Shown here in pieces: positions 1 through 7,563 of a DNA stretch of 64,000 nucleotides. Origin of the DNA: DATGUN01 sp035301285 (GTDB lineage Bacteria; Bacillota; Bacilli; Bacillales; Amphibacillaceae); contig DATGUN010000038.1 in assembly GCA_035301285.1 (NCBI GenBank), positions 124,001 through 188,000 of the forward strand, given 5' to 3'. Made by a program: the position numbers and the translations under genes. The notes beneath the pieces were generated by a model. It was given only the letters and a program-made list of their open reading frames with translations, made no database searches and was not told the DNA's origin. Each line of letters starts with the position of its first letter. Position 1 is the first letter of the stretch.

Positions 1-242
1 ACTTCGATGACTTTTGACTGTAAGCTGTCCCATTCAACATCAAATTGTTTATTGACTGTGATGAAATTCTGATAACCGAATACATTATCGACGCCTTCAA
101 GTTTCATTAAATCGTTTAGAACATCATGTTCACTTGTATCTCCCGGCATAACAGAAATACTGTTTGTCCCTTGGAAAAGGAGTTTATCGGTTGTGAATTT
201 TATGGCGTTTGGATTTGGCGTTGTTTCTGGACGAACACCCAT
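1..242 (-). CDS. NifU/Nfu N-terminal-domain protein, C-terminus outside window
   Basis: The minus strand reads open from an ATG at 242 to the window edge (80 codons). A strong ribosome site (AGAAGGAGG) lies just upstream of the start. The product begins MGVRPETTPNPNAIKF; the TPNPNA-KF block is the hallmark of the Nfu/NifU N-terminal domain found on Fe-S scaffold and related proteins. The visible part covers most of that domain, including the VDNVFGYQNFITV stretch. Whether a C-terminal CxxC scaffold domain or HEAT repeats follow cannot be seen, so the exact role in Fe-S cluster delivery is open. Confidence 0.8.
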   Translation of the reverse strand, partial: MGVRPETTPNPNAIKFTTDKLLFQGTNSISVMPGDTSEHDVLNDLMKLEGVDNVFGYQNFITVNKQFDVEWDSLQSKVIE

Positions 243-396
243 GTTTATTCCTCCTTCTAAATAGATGTATGGCATCTTCCTAACATGAAAGAACACAGGT
301 TATGCCATGCTTTACATGAATGTACAAAGGCACGAAATTCCAGATTGTACATACTTACCTATATGGTAACAGAAAAAGGTGAATTACAAAAGGAAA

Positions 397-425
397 TCCC
401 TCCCTTTTTTATTTTAAGGGAGGGA
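397..425. other. hairpin in a 320-bp gap
   Basis: TCCCTCCCTT and AAGGGAGGGA form a perfect 10-bp stem around a T-rich loop, between the Nfu-type gene and the DUF3813 gene (gap 243-563). Neither side has a clean T-run after the stem, so termination is possible but not certain. No convincing gene is seen in the rest of the gap. Confidence 0.45.
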
Positions 426-563
426 CTAGATATGATCCTGTCTGATCCTGTTTCATCACTATTAATGAATTAGCAATCAATGTAGGATACATCTGTTTGA
501 GAATCAATATTTGATATCAACGTTTTAAACATGATATGACGTTTTCGTTTAGCCGATATACAT

Positions 564-767
564 CTAAGATTGAAGTGTATTTTCCTGGTTCAGTTCTGCT
601 TCAAGTTGTTGCAACAATTCCCTTTCTTCAGGGGAACATGCTTGATAAGCAATTTGAATGGCTTGTTGTGCTGCTTGTTTGTCCTGATTGTTCAATGGTG
701 ATTTCTGTTTGGTTGTCAATCGGTTCACAGCGTCTTTTGCCTGTTGAAACAAATATCTGTCAGACAA
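564..767 (-). CDS. small DUF3813-like protein
   Basis: A 67-residue soluble protein, rich in Gln, Ala and Glu. It begins MSDRYLFQQAKDAVNRL and has a second helix with QAAQQAIQIAYQ and EERELLQQLEAEL. The length and the 'LFQQA..AV' opening followed by an Ala/Gln helix match DUF3813 proteins of Bacillaceae, which often lie beside a Cof-type HAD phosphatase, as here. A ribosome site (GAGGAGGTTATAA on the minus strand) precedes the ATG. Function is unknown. The assignment rests on remembered family character and context. Confidence 0.6.
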   Translation of the reverse strand: MSDRYLFQQAKDAVNRLTTKQKSPLNNQDKQAAQQAIQIAYQACSPEERELLQQLEAELNQENTLQS

Positions 768-1003
768 GTTTATAACCTCCTCATGGATTTTTTACGCGTT
801 TAAAAATCTTATCTGTCAAAGTTATGGAGGCATATTCAGATATTTCTCTTGTACAGGGCTTGAGTGTATCAGGGTTATGGTTCGGGATGGACATCCTTGT
901 CATAAATCGGTCCGAAAACGTTTAAACGTGAACGCTTTTTTACGCTCACGTTTAGTATGGGATCATTTTGATATATTATTTTAGGTAATATAGGGAAATA
1001 TCA

Positions 1004-1837
1004 TCAGATGAATTCGGGTTGTAGATCTAAATATTTTTCTAAAAATGTACCCACACCACTGTTCTCATTTGTTTCAGTGGTATATTTGGCGATGCTTTTC
1101 AATTCGTCTATGCCATTTTCCATGGCTACACCTACTCCAGCATAATCAATCATTTCCAAATCATTGTCTTCATCTCCGAAAGCAATAATTTGGTCTTTAT
1201 GGATATGATAGTAGTGGGCAAGTTTTTCGAGGCCGATTGATTTGTTGATCCCTTTTTTGACAATCTCTATTATATTCCAAGGTGCTCCCCAATTCCGGTG
1301 TTCAATTAACTCGGCATGTTCATCATCCAGATGTTTTTTCAAAGTTTGGATTTTATCTTCGTGCGGGTGGATTAAAAGTGATGTTGGATCATTTTGCAGA
1401 TTGTTCTTCAAGCTGCCGATTACAAATGGTGGGTCATCTGATTGCGATTGGAAAATATTGATGATGTCTTCATCATATTGATCCAAAAAGACAGAATCCT
1501 GTACTTCGGCCAAAATATTGTGGACATTTAAATCATAGCACGCTTCGATAATACGGAGCGCGGCTCGCTTGGACATAGGATTATGCAAAGCGTCCCATTT
1601 TTTTGCTGTTGGGTGATGGATGAGTGCACCATTAAAATTAACCATCGGGGTATCTAGGTTCAATTCGTGGTAATACGTAATACTGGAACGATGTGGACGT
1701 CCTGTTGCAATAACGACAATATGTCCTTCTTTGATTGCTTTATGGATAACTTTGCGGTTTTTTTCACTGATATCTTTTTTGTCGGATAAAAGCGTACCAT
1801 CCAAATCCAGAGCAATTAAATGCCTTTCTTTTTTCAT
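1004..1837 (-). CDS. yitU: Cof-type HAD phosphatase (YitU-like)
   Basis: A 277-residue cytosolic HAD hydrolase of the Cof/type IIB class. Motif I is DLDGTLLSD near residue 10 with nucleophile Asp and acid Asp. Motif II threonine is in VIATGRPH (about 44). Motif III lysine is in KGINKSIGL (about 200) and motif IV is AFGDEDNDLEMI (about 220). In B. subtilis YitU is one of the enzymes that dephosphorylate 5-amino-6-(5-phosphoribitylamino)uracil in riboflavin synthesis. That function is inferred from family and from divergent yitV-yitW next door. Other sugar or nucleotide phosphates are possible substrates. Confidence 0.8.
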   Translation of the reverse strand: MKKERHLIALDLDGTLLSDKKDISEKNRKVIHKAIKEGHIVVIATGRPHRSSITYYHELNLDTPMVNFNGALIHHPTAKKWDALHNPMSKRAALRIIEACYDLNVHNILAEVQDSVFLDQYDEDIINIFQSQSDDPPFVIGSLKNNLQNDPTSLLIHPHEDKIQTLKKHLDDEHAELIEHRNWGAPWNIIEIVKKGINKSIGLEKLAHYYHIHKDQIIAFGDEDNDLEMIDYAGVGVAMENGIDELKSIAKYTTETNENSGVGTFLEKYLDLQPEFI

Positions 1838-2044
1838 TGATTATCACCTCATATGTCATCATTCTATAAGTGATGGGGTAATATGTAAAGGATAAAGTGG
1901 ATGATGGTTTGAGAATTGTCAGTGTATACACACCATTATGATGTCGTTGTTTAATGTGCGCTTAAGCGGTTAGTGTTGCGAAATAAGTGAAAATAGCATT
2001 ATAATGAAAAAAGGCGTATTTATATGTGAAAGGAATTTTTAGAT

Positions 2045-2812
2045 ATGATTGGAATACATAAAGAACAAATAAATAATATTCCGGCGCTTGTGATTGTGGA
2101 TAATGATGCAGTTTATAAAGCATTGCCGATGATAACGTATTTCCATGGATTTACGAGTGCCAAAGAACATAATCTCCCGATGGCATACCTGTTGGCTGAA
2201 AACGGTTTTCGTGTCGTTCTTCCCGATAGCGCTCATCATGGGGAACGTTCAGAAGGAAAAACAGTCGCAGAAATGCAATTGTTGTTTTGGGACATCGTCA
2301 AACAAAATGTAGAGGATCTGCAATTCATCCATGACAAATATCGATCCGAAAAACTCCTTGCCGACGGGCGGTTCGGTGTTGCGGGTACCAGTATGGGGGG
2401 CATCACTACTGCAGCTGTGCTCGCTCAATATGATTGGGTCAGATCCGCAGCCATATTGATGGGCTCTCCGAAGTTAGAAAGATATGCTCGAGAACTTGTA
2501 GAAGAAATATCAAAACAAAAAACCCTGCCATTCACAGAAAAAGAAATCGAATATGTTTTTGCACAACTGGAACCCTATGATTTATCAAGGCACATCGGTC
2601 AACTTGATGAAAGACCATTACTTTTCTGGCACGGGAAAAAGGATGATGTGGTTCCTTACGACCATTCATACGATTTTTATCTTGAAGCAAAAAAAGTATA
2701 CGAAAATAAAGAAAACATCAAATTCATAAGTGAGGAAAATCAATCCCATAAGGTCTCAAGATATGCTATACTGAATACGATAGAATGGTTCAGTCGCCAC
2801 TTAATGCCATGA
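2045..2812 (+). CDS. yitV: alpha/beta hydrolase, esterase-type (YitV)
   Basis: A 255-residue alpha/beta hydrolase. The nucleophile elbow is GTSMGG near residue 117; an oxyanion-type HGFTSAKEHN lies near 35; the acid Asp is in GKKDDVVP and the His in ENQSHKVS near the C-terminus. Length and neighbours (yitU divergent, yitW downstream) match B. subtilis YitV. Substrate is not known. A ribosome site (AAAGGAATTTTTAG) precedes the ATG. It is 107 bp upstream of yitW, so the two may be separately transcribed. Confidence 0.8.
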   Translation: MIGIHKEQINNIPALVIVDNDAVYKALPMITYFHGFTSAKEHNLPMAYLLAENGFRVVLPDSAHHGERSEGKTVAEMQLLFWDIVKQNVEDLQFIHDKYRSEKLLADGRFGVAGTSMGGITTAAVLAQYDWVRSAAILMGSPKLERYARELVEEISKQKTLPFTEKEIEYVFAQLEPYDLSRHIGQLDERPLLFWHGKKDDVVPYDHSYDFYLEAKKVYENKENIKFISEENQSHKVSRYAILNTIEWFSRHLMP

Positions 2813-2918
2813 AAGGTCGACAACCGTTCATATTATGTAGGCATAGACGAGTAAAATCGTTTAAAATACATGGAAAATATGTTTAAATATAAATATGAAA
2901 TAAATAGGAGGTTAAACC

Positions 2919-3230
2919 ATGGATGAAGCTCTTAAGGAAAATTTGGTAGGAGCATTGGAAAATGTCATTGATCCTGAGTTGGGTATTGATATCGTTAATT
3001 TGGGACTTGTATATGATGTGGACCTCGACGACGAAGGTTTATGTACAGTTACAATGACATTGACCACAATGGGATGTCCATTGGCTGGCCATATCGAAAT
3101 GGACGTTAATCGGTGTCTTCAAGATATACCTGAGGTTAAAGAAATAAAGGTCGATATTGTTTGGGATCCGCCATGGGGCAAAGATAAGATGTCCCGTTAT
3201 GCAAAAATAGCATTAGGTGTTCCCGATTGA
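2919..3230 (+). CDS. yitW: MIP18/DUF59-family Fe-S assembly protein (YitW)
   Basis: A 103-residue single-domain MIP18 (DUF59) protein. It shows the family blocks VIDPELGIDIVNLGLVYDV near residue 17, and MTLTTMGCPLAGHIEMDV near 47 with the conserved, probably metal- or cluster-binding Cys, then VDIVWDPPWGKDKMS. Members (SufT and relatives) help mature iron-sulfur proteins. A strong AGGAGG ribosome site lies 8 bp before the ATG. A rho-independent terminator follows directly. Confidence 0.88.
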   Translation: MDEALKENLVGALENVIDPELGIDIVNLGLVYDVDLDDEGLCTVTMTLTTMGCPLAGHIEMDVNRCLQDIPEVKEIKVDIVWDPPWGKDKMSRYAKIALGVPD

Positions 3231-3244
3231 TCACTAATAGAAAG

Positions 3245-3279
3245 GGTTGATTCATATATTTTATGGGTCAACCTTTTTT
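3245..3279 (+). terminator. terminator after yitW
   Basis: GGTTGA pairs with TCAACC around an AT-rich loop, followed by a run of six T. It lies 15 bp after the yitW stop and before mobB. Confidence 0.75.
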
Positions 3280-3339
3280 CAAAAATAAAACTAATATATT
3301 AAGGTTTACACAACAACTAAAAACGTGTGAGGTATAGAG

Positions 3340-3864
3340 ATGATCAAGACTCCGGTCTGTCAAATCGTCGGTTATAAAAATTCTGGGAAAACAACATTCA
3401 TGAGTCGGCTTATCGAATACTATACATCAAAAGGGTTCACCGTCGGAGCATTAAAACATCACGGGCATGGTGGAGAACCAGCTGCAATGGATGCACGTGA
3501 AACGGATAGCGGCAAACATTCAAACGCAGGTGCAACCATCAGTGGTGTACAAGGCGAATCAAGATTGCAGTTATCTTTCGACCATAATAGCCCCATGGAT
3601 TTAACAGATATACTTCGTATGTATGAACTATCCGGTCCCGATATCATTTTGGTTGAAGGGTATAAGGACGCTTCTTTCCCGAAAGTGGTCCTATTGAAAG
3701 AAAGTGAAGATGAACAATTGCTACAAGATGTCACACATACGGTGGCGATTGGATCCCGGAATAAGGATTTATTACATAACCGCAAATTATATACGATACC
3801 ATTGTTGGAAATAGAGGACCGCATAGACGACATAGCCACATACATCCAGAATAAAGTGTTTTAG
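3340..3864 (+). CDS. mobB: molybdopterin-guanine dinucleotide biosynthesis protein MobB
   Basis: A 174-residue P-loop GTP-binding protein of the MobB family. The Walker A is GYKNSGKTTF near residue 12; LKHHGHGG (about 39) and DSGKHSNAGA (about 58) are the usual MobB blocks; ILVEGYKD near 100 is also typical. It helps MobA attach GMP to molybdopterin, giving bis-MGD cofactor for enzymes such as nitrate reductase. It begins a mobB-moaE-moaD run, spaced 16 bp from moaE. moaA, moaC and mobA are not in the window. Confidence 0.88.
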   Translation: MIKTPVCQIVGYKNSGKTTFMSRLIEYYTSKGFTVGALKHHGHGGEPAAMDARETDSGKHSNAGATISGVQGESRLQLSFDHNSPMDLTDILRMYELSGPDIILVEGYKDASFPKVVLLKESEDEQLLQDVTHTVAIGSRNKDLLHNRKLYTIPLLEIEDRIDDIATYIQNKVF

Positions 3865-3880
3865 ATAAAAGAGGGATATC

Positions 3881-4354
3881 ATGACCAAAAATTGTTGGAT
3901 TACCGACGAACCGATCGTCATTGATGACGTCATTGAAAAAGTGGTTCGGAGGGAAGCGGGAGCAGTGAATACATTCATAGGCACCGTCAGGGAATTTACA
4001 AATAATAAACAAACATTGTTTTTAGAATATCAAGCCTATGAGTCCATGGCTGAAAAGAAATTGACCGAAATTACCGAAGAGATTACGGAAAAGTGGGGGA
4101 ATGCCCACGCAGCGATCGCACATCGCATCGGTCGGTTGGATATTTCAGATGTCGCTGTTGTCATCGCTGTTTCTACACCACACCGCAAAGATGCTTTTGA
4201 GGCCAGTCGCTATGGCATTGAACGTTTGAAGCAAATTGTGCCGATATGGAAGAAAGAACATTGGAAAGACGGCACAAGTTGGATAGGTGATCAACAACAT
4301 ACGACTTCATATGAAAAAAACATTCCTTCCAAGGAGGAAATGAAATATGATTAG
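3881..4354 (+). CDS. moaE: molybdopterin synthase large subunit MoaE
   Basis: A 157-residue MoaE. Family blocks are visible: GAVNTFIGTVREFT (near 26), LEYQAYESMAEKKL (near 47), HRIGRLDISDVAVVIAVSTPHR (near 86; shown here only to its length limit) and the C-terminal PIWKKEHWKDG with the Lys residues needed for catalysis. MoaE with thiocarboxylated MoaD turns precursor Z into molybdopterin. The stop overlaps the moaD start by 8 bp, which fits translational coupling of the two subunits. Confidence 0.92.
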   Translation: MTKNCWITDEPIVIDDVIEKVVRREAGAVNTFIGTVREFTNNKQTLFLEYQAYESMAEKKLTEITEEITEKWGNAHAAIAHRIGRLDISDVAVVIAVSTPHRKDAFEASRYGIERLKQIVPIWKKEHWKDGTSWIGDQQHTTSYEKNIPSKEEMKYD

Positions 4355-4580
4355 TGTATTATTTTTTGCAGAGTTGCAAGAGACAAGTGGCACAGAAAAA
4401 ATCATGGTCGACATTGCGGACAAGACTGTAAAGGAATTAAAACAAAATATCCAGAATGATTATGATTTGAAAGAAATTGAACAAGCGATGATTGCCGTCA
4501 ATGAAGAATATGCAGACGACAGCACCATTCTACAAGAAGGAGATGTTGTTGCATTTATTCCACCTGTAAGTGGAGGATGA
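4347..4580 (+). CDS. moaD: molybdopterin synthase small subunit MoaD
   Basis: A 77-residue ubiquitin-fold sulfur carrier ending in the required Gly-Gly (PPVSGG). The GDVVAFIPPVSGG end is characteristic of MoaD; MoeB would adenylate this tail before sulfur loading. The ribosome site (AAGGAGGAAATGAAAT) lies inside the 3' end of moaE, and the reading frames overlap. It is the last gene of the molybdopterin group, followed by a terminator. Confidence 0.92.
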   Translation: MISVLFFAELQETSGTEKIMVDIADKTVKELKQNIQNDYDLKEIEQAMIAVNEEYADDSTILQEGDVVAFIPPVSGG

Positions 4581-4583
4581 TTG

Positions 4584-4630
4584 ACAAGCTGGTAGACCAA
4601 AAGGGATTGGTTGTGCCAGCTTGTTTTTCT
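4584..4630 (+). terminator. terminator after moaD
   Basis: ACAAGCTGG pairs with CCAGCTTGT (9 bp), followed by TTTTTCTTT. It closes the mobB-moaE-moaD unit. Confidence 0.85.
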
Positions 4631-4680
4631 TTGCTGGTTTTACGGGTCAATGTAATCATTGTCTAATAGGGGTGACGTGA

Positions 4681-5373
4681 TCAAAACAGCTCATCTTCCA
4701 ATCCGTCGATATCGAAGACCATAAACCCTTGTTGATCAGTCGTAATGAGTTGCTGTTTTTTAAGCTGTGTTAACGTCCTGCTGACGGTTTCCCGGCTGGA
4801 ACCGATCATGTTTGCCAGTTCCCGGTTTGTAAATTGTGTTTGGAATCGGATATGTCGTTCATCCGTTTCGATTCCATGCTTATTACCAAGTCTGAGGATG
4901 AGCATGATAATTTGTTCATACGTATTATGAAGGATTTTTTCTTCTAAACGTCCTTGCAGATCCACGATCATATCACCTAAAACCCGGAATAGTTTAATGC
5001 ATATTTCGGGATGTGTAATCAGGACATTTTCAAATTGTTGGATTGGTATATACAGAAGCACAGCATCTTCAGCGACTTCCGCATGAGCGGGATAATCATC
5101 TTTTCTGAAAAAACCTTGGTGCGGGAACATGTCTCCGGGCTGAAGGACATTGATGATCTGCTCTTTTCCGTGCATGTCGGTTTTGTAAATTTTGATTTGT
5201 CCACTATGAATGAAATAAACATTCGTCAAGGGATCCCCTTGCATGAAAATATGTGTACCGCGTCTGTACAGTCGTGACCTTGTCAAGTCGATAATGGGCT
5301 CCATTTCATAATCCGTCAAATCTTTGAATATGGGAAATGTTTGCAGAAGTTCTTGTACTGACTGTGTGTTCAC
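4681..5373 (-). CDS. Crp/Fnr-family transcription regulator
   Basis: A 230-residue regulator starting at GTG 5373, chosen because AAAGGAGTAATGGC lies right before it; upstream in-frame ATGs lack a ribosome site. The cyclic-nucleotide-type beta-barrel covers about residues 10-125 (RRGTHIFMQGDPLTNVYFIHSGQIK in pieces), followed by a long dimer helix and a winged helix with FTNRELANMIGSSRETVSR near 185. There is no N-terminal Cys cluster, so a classical FNR 4Fe-4S centre is unlikely. Position beside Moco genes and a DUF2249 gene suggests control of anaerobic or nitrogen-oxide metabolism, but the signal is unknown. Confidence 0.85.
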   Translation of the reverse strand: MNTQSVQELLQTFPIFKDLTDYEMEPIIDLTRSRLYRRGTHIFMQGDPLTNVYFIHSGQIKIYKTDMHGKEQIINVLQPGDMFPHQGFFRKDDYPAHAEVAEDAVLLYIPIQQFENVLITHPEICIKLFRVLGDMIVDLQGRLEEKILHNTYEQIIMLILRLGNKHGIETDERHIRFQTQFTNRELANMIGSSRETVSRTLTQLKKQQLITTDQQGFMVFDIDGLEDELF

Positions 5374-5486
5374 GCCATTACTCCTTTCAATCAAAAACAT
5401 CAAACATATTAATGGTTTCTAATTTTTATTTTAACATGTAAATATTTAGAAAACGATAAATGGAATGACATATTTTTGACAGTTAG

Positions 5487-5498
5487 TGATAATAATCA
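5487..5498. promoter_or_regulatory. FNR-like half-site pair in divergent promoter region
   Basis: TGAT-AATA-ATCA matches the core TGAT-N4-ATCA of FNR/Crp-family operators. It lies in the 218-bp divergent region, about 94 bp before the DUF2249 gene and about 114 bp before the Crp/Fnr start. It could serve either promoter. A 12-bp match can arise by chance. Confidence 0.45.
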
Positions 5499-5591
5499 TA
5501 GACACTGAGTGTTTTTAGTCACAAAACTAAACGCAAATATGTATTAAACTCATAGTGTAATGAAATACGATCAGTCAAGGAGGTCATCTAA

Positions 5592-5831
5592 ATGAGCGAT
5601 ACATCCTATGCAATAAAAATACATGCTCCCGACATTGAAGCAATGTATCGGCATCAGCGGATTATTGAAACATTTGATGATTTAAATAGCGGTGAGGTCA
5701 TGGAATTGTCAAATGATCATGATCCAAAGCCATTACATTATCAATTCATGATGGAACGTAAAGGTCAATTTTCCTGGGCATATACAGAAGAAGGACCATC
5801 ATTGTGGCGTGTGGCTATCGGAAAAAAATAA
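5592..5831 (+). CDS. DUF2249-domain protein
   Basis: A 79-residue single-domain protein. The HDPKPLHYQFMMERKGQF stretch followed by WAYTEEGPSLWRVAI is the diagnostic core of DUF2249. Such proteins are often encoded beside nitrate, nitrite or NO-related genes, and their role is not settled. A good ribosome site (AAGGAGGTCATCTAA) precedes the ATG. It is divergent from the Crp/Fnr gene and ends at a strong terminator, so it is probably monocistronic. Confidence 0.82.
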   Translation: MSDTSYAIKIHAPDIEAMYRHQRIIETFDDLNSGEVMELSNDHDPKPLHYQFMMERKGQFSWAYTEEGPSLWRVAIGKK

Positions 5832-5844
5832 TATCGTGATGAAG

Positions 5845-5878
5845 AGACCTTTATTTCTTTGGAAATAAAGGTCTTTTT
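5845..5878 (+). terminator. terminator after DUF2249 gene
   Basis: AGACCTTTATTTC pairs with GAAATAAAGGTCT (13 bp, short loop) and ends in TTTTT. Confidence 0.9.
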
Positions 5879-5905
5879 CTTGATTCGCAATGTGAAAAAA
5901 CTAAA

Positions 5906-5939
5906 AATCGGTATGTTCCTCACATGGAACATACCGATT
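5906..5939 (-). terminator. terminator of yjzD
   Basis: A perfect 14-bp stem, AATCGGTATGTTCC with GGAACATACCGATT and a 6-nt loop. On the minus strand it is followed by TTTTTAGTTTTTTC. It lies 16 bp beyond the yjzD stop. Confidence 0.88.
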
Positions 5940-5955
5940 GGAGCCAGTCGATTAT

Positions 5956-6135
5956 TTATTGTTTATCTTCTTTCAGTCCACCTTCACCAAGTGTGATGAT
6001 ACCTATGGCAAAAATGGCGGCAAGCAATAATGAACCCGCGATGCTGAATGGTTCATCGGCCATGCTCGCTAGAACATAGGAGATAACTGCACTAATCAAA
6101 ACTGCCCAGAAAATACTAACAATATACCGCAACAT
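5956..6135 (-). CDS. yjzD: DUF2929 small membrane protein (YjzD)
   Basis: A 59-residue protein with two predicted membrane helices (about residues 3-22 and 32-52) and a charged C-terminal tail. The start at 6135 is chosen for its AATGAGGTGTAC ribosome site; the longer frame to 6216 has none. The MLRYIVSIFWAVL opening is typical of DUF2929, and position next to med and fabH matches B. subtilis yjzD. Function is not established. Confidence 0.75.
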   Translation of the reverse strand: MLRYIVSIFWAVLISAVISYVLASMADEPFSIAGSLLLAAIFAIGIITLGEGGLKEDKQ

Positions 6136-6374
6136 GTACACCTCATTTAATATATCTTTATAATTGAACATATGGTAATGATAGCTCATTAAAAATATAG
6201 AAACATATGAAAGCATGTATTCTATTTTAATTTTACCAAAGTAAGGAGAAAATGAAAAGGATTTTTGTTTTAATCATGCCCATCCTAAAGCTCATTGAGT
6301 TTGAATAAAAAATCGACATGAATCGACATGGGATCGATTGCTTTTATATGACTGTTCCAGAGGCTATGACTTGA

Positions 6375-6402
6375 TATATTGTCATAATTACAAGACAATA
6401 TA
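6375..6402. promoter_or_regulatory. inverted repeat upstream of med
   Basis: TATATTGTC and GACAATATA form 9-bp arms with a 10-bp spacer, 110 bp before the med start and in the divergent yjzD-med region (6136-6512). The size and spacing fit a regulator operator, but no regulator can be named. Two direct copies of ATCGACATG occur just upstream (about 6312-6331). No other gene is seen in this 377-bp region. Confidence 0.4.
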
Positions 6403-6512
6403 CGATGATACGTTTTATTTGTATGCCAATACATGAAATTGATACGATTTTTTTACGACATGGTTCGTCAATATATATGAGATTTTTTGTTTTGCTGGAA
6501 CGGAGGACTAAA

Positions 6513-7466
6513 GTGAAAAAAATTGGAATCGGTATATTGTTGATCATTTCCGTCCTGCTTTTAACAAGTTGTGGCAATCATAAAGGTGAATTACAAAAGG
6601 TAGGTTTGATTACAGATAATCAAATTGAAGACCTGTCATGGGAAAAACGAGGATTTGCTGGATTGCAACAAATCGAGAAAAAATATGGTGTTGATGTTTT
6701 TCTTGAGGAAAATATCCAGTCAGAAAGTGAAGTCGGAAAAGCCGTTGATGATATGGCCCATAGAGGTGTCAATCTCATTTTCGGTCAAAGCAGCAATTAC
6801 GGGAATTATTTTATCAATCTGGCCAAAGAGTATCCGAATGTCCACTTTGTCTATTTTAACGGTACTTATACAAGTAAACGTGTTTCAAGCATCAGTTTTC
6901 AATCTCATGCGATGAGTTTCTTTGCGGGAATGATAGCAGCCAAGATGTCTGAGTCTGGCCATGTAGGCATTCTGGCAGCTTATGAATGGCAAGATGAAAT
7001 TGAAGGTTTTTTTGAGGGTGTTAAATATCAAGATTCAGACGCCAAAGTCCATATAAATTTCATTGAACAGTGGTCAGATCCGGAAAAAGGAAAAAATATT
7101 TATGAAAAAATGCTTGCGGATGATGTGGATGTGTTTTATCCGACTGGGGACTCCTTCAGTGCGGATATTATCAAACAAGCCCACGAAGATGATGTGTATG
7201 CGATTGGCTATTTAGAGGATCAATCGAAAATCGCGCCGTCAACAGTACTGACTAGTACAATCCAAGAAATAAGTTCAGTATATGAACGGATAGCGGATCA
7301 GTTTAATGAAGGTGAACTGAGTGGTGGTGTCATCCGGTATGACTTTGCAGATGAAGTTGTCAGATTAGGAGAGTTTAACGATGATATCCCCAGAAGCTTT
7401 CAACAAAAAATTGAAAAGCTGATTAATGACTATAAGGATTCCGGTGTACTTCCCTATGAGGAGTGA
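6513..7466 (+). CDS. med: BMP-family lipoprotein, Med homologue
   Basis: 317 residues from GTG 6513, which has a CGGAGGAC ribosome site; this equals the length of B. subtilis Med. An N-terminal lipoprotein signal (MKKIGIGILLIISVLLLTSC, lipobox LTSC) precedes a periplasmic-binding-like BMP domain (VGLITDNQIEDLSW, MAHRGVNLIFGQSSNYG, FAGMIAAKMSE). Med in B. subtilis promotes comK expression. Location before fabH is conserved, but comZ, which normally follows med, is absent. A nucleoside-type ligand is possible by family. Confidence 0.85.
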   Translation: MKKIGIGILLIISVLLLTSCGNHKGELQKVGLITDNQIEDLSWEKRGFAGLQQIEKKYGVDVFLEENIQSESEVGKAVDDMAHRGVNLIFGQSSNYGNYFINLAKEYPNVHFVYFNGTYTSKRVSSISFQSHAMSFFAGMIAAKMSESGHVGILAAYEWQDEIEGFFEGVKYQDSDAKVHINFIEQWSDPEKGKNIYEKMLADDVDVFYPTGDSFSADIIKQAHEDDVYAIGYLEDQSKIAPSTVLTSTIQEISSVYERIADQFNEGELSGGVIRYDFADEVVRLGEFNDDIPRSFQQKIEKLINDYKDSGVLPYEE

Positions 7467-7508
7467 TGAGTAAAATCAGCTTGCATTTGATGATTATATG
7501 CATTAAAA

Positions 7509-7525
7509 TTAGTACCAAGTCATAA
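7509..7525. promoter_or_regulatory. FapR-like operator before fabH
   Basis: TTAGTACCAAGTCATAA resembles the FapR box (TTAGTACCT-type left half, GTCTTAA/GTACTAA-type right half), 39 bp before the fabH start. FapR represses fatty-acid genes and is released by malonyl-CoA. The right half deviates from consensus. Confidence 0.55.
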
Positions 7526-7563
7526 TAATTGATAACAATAATTGCGTTTAAGGGGATGGAGAA

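Noticed and set aside
285..473. 62-codon plus-strand frame near the left edge
   Set aside because: No ribosome site, unlikely residue composition, and it runs across a hairpin.
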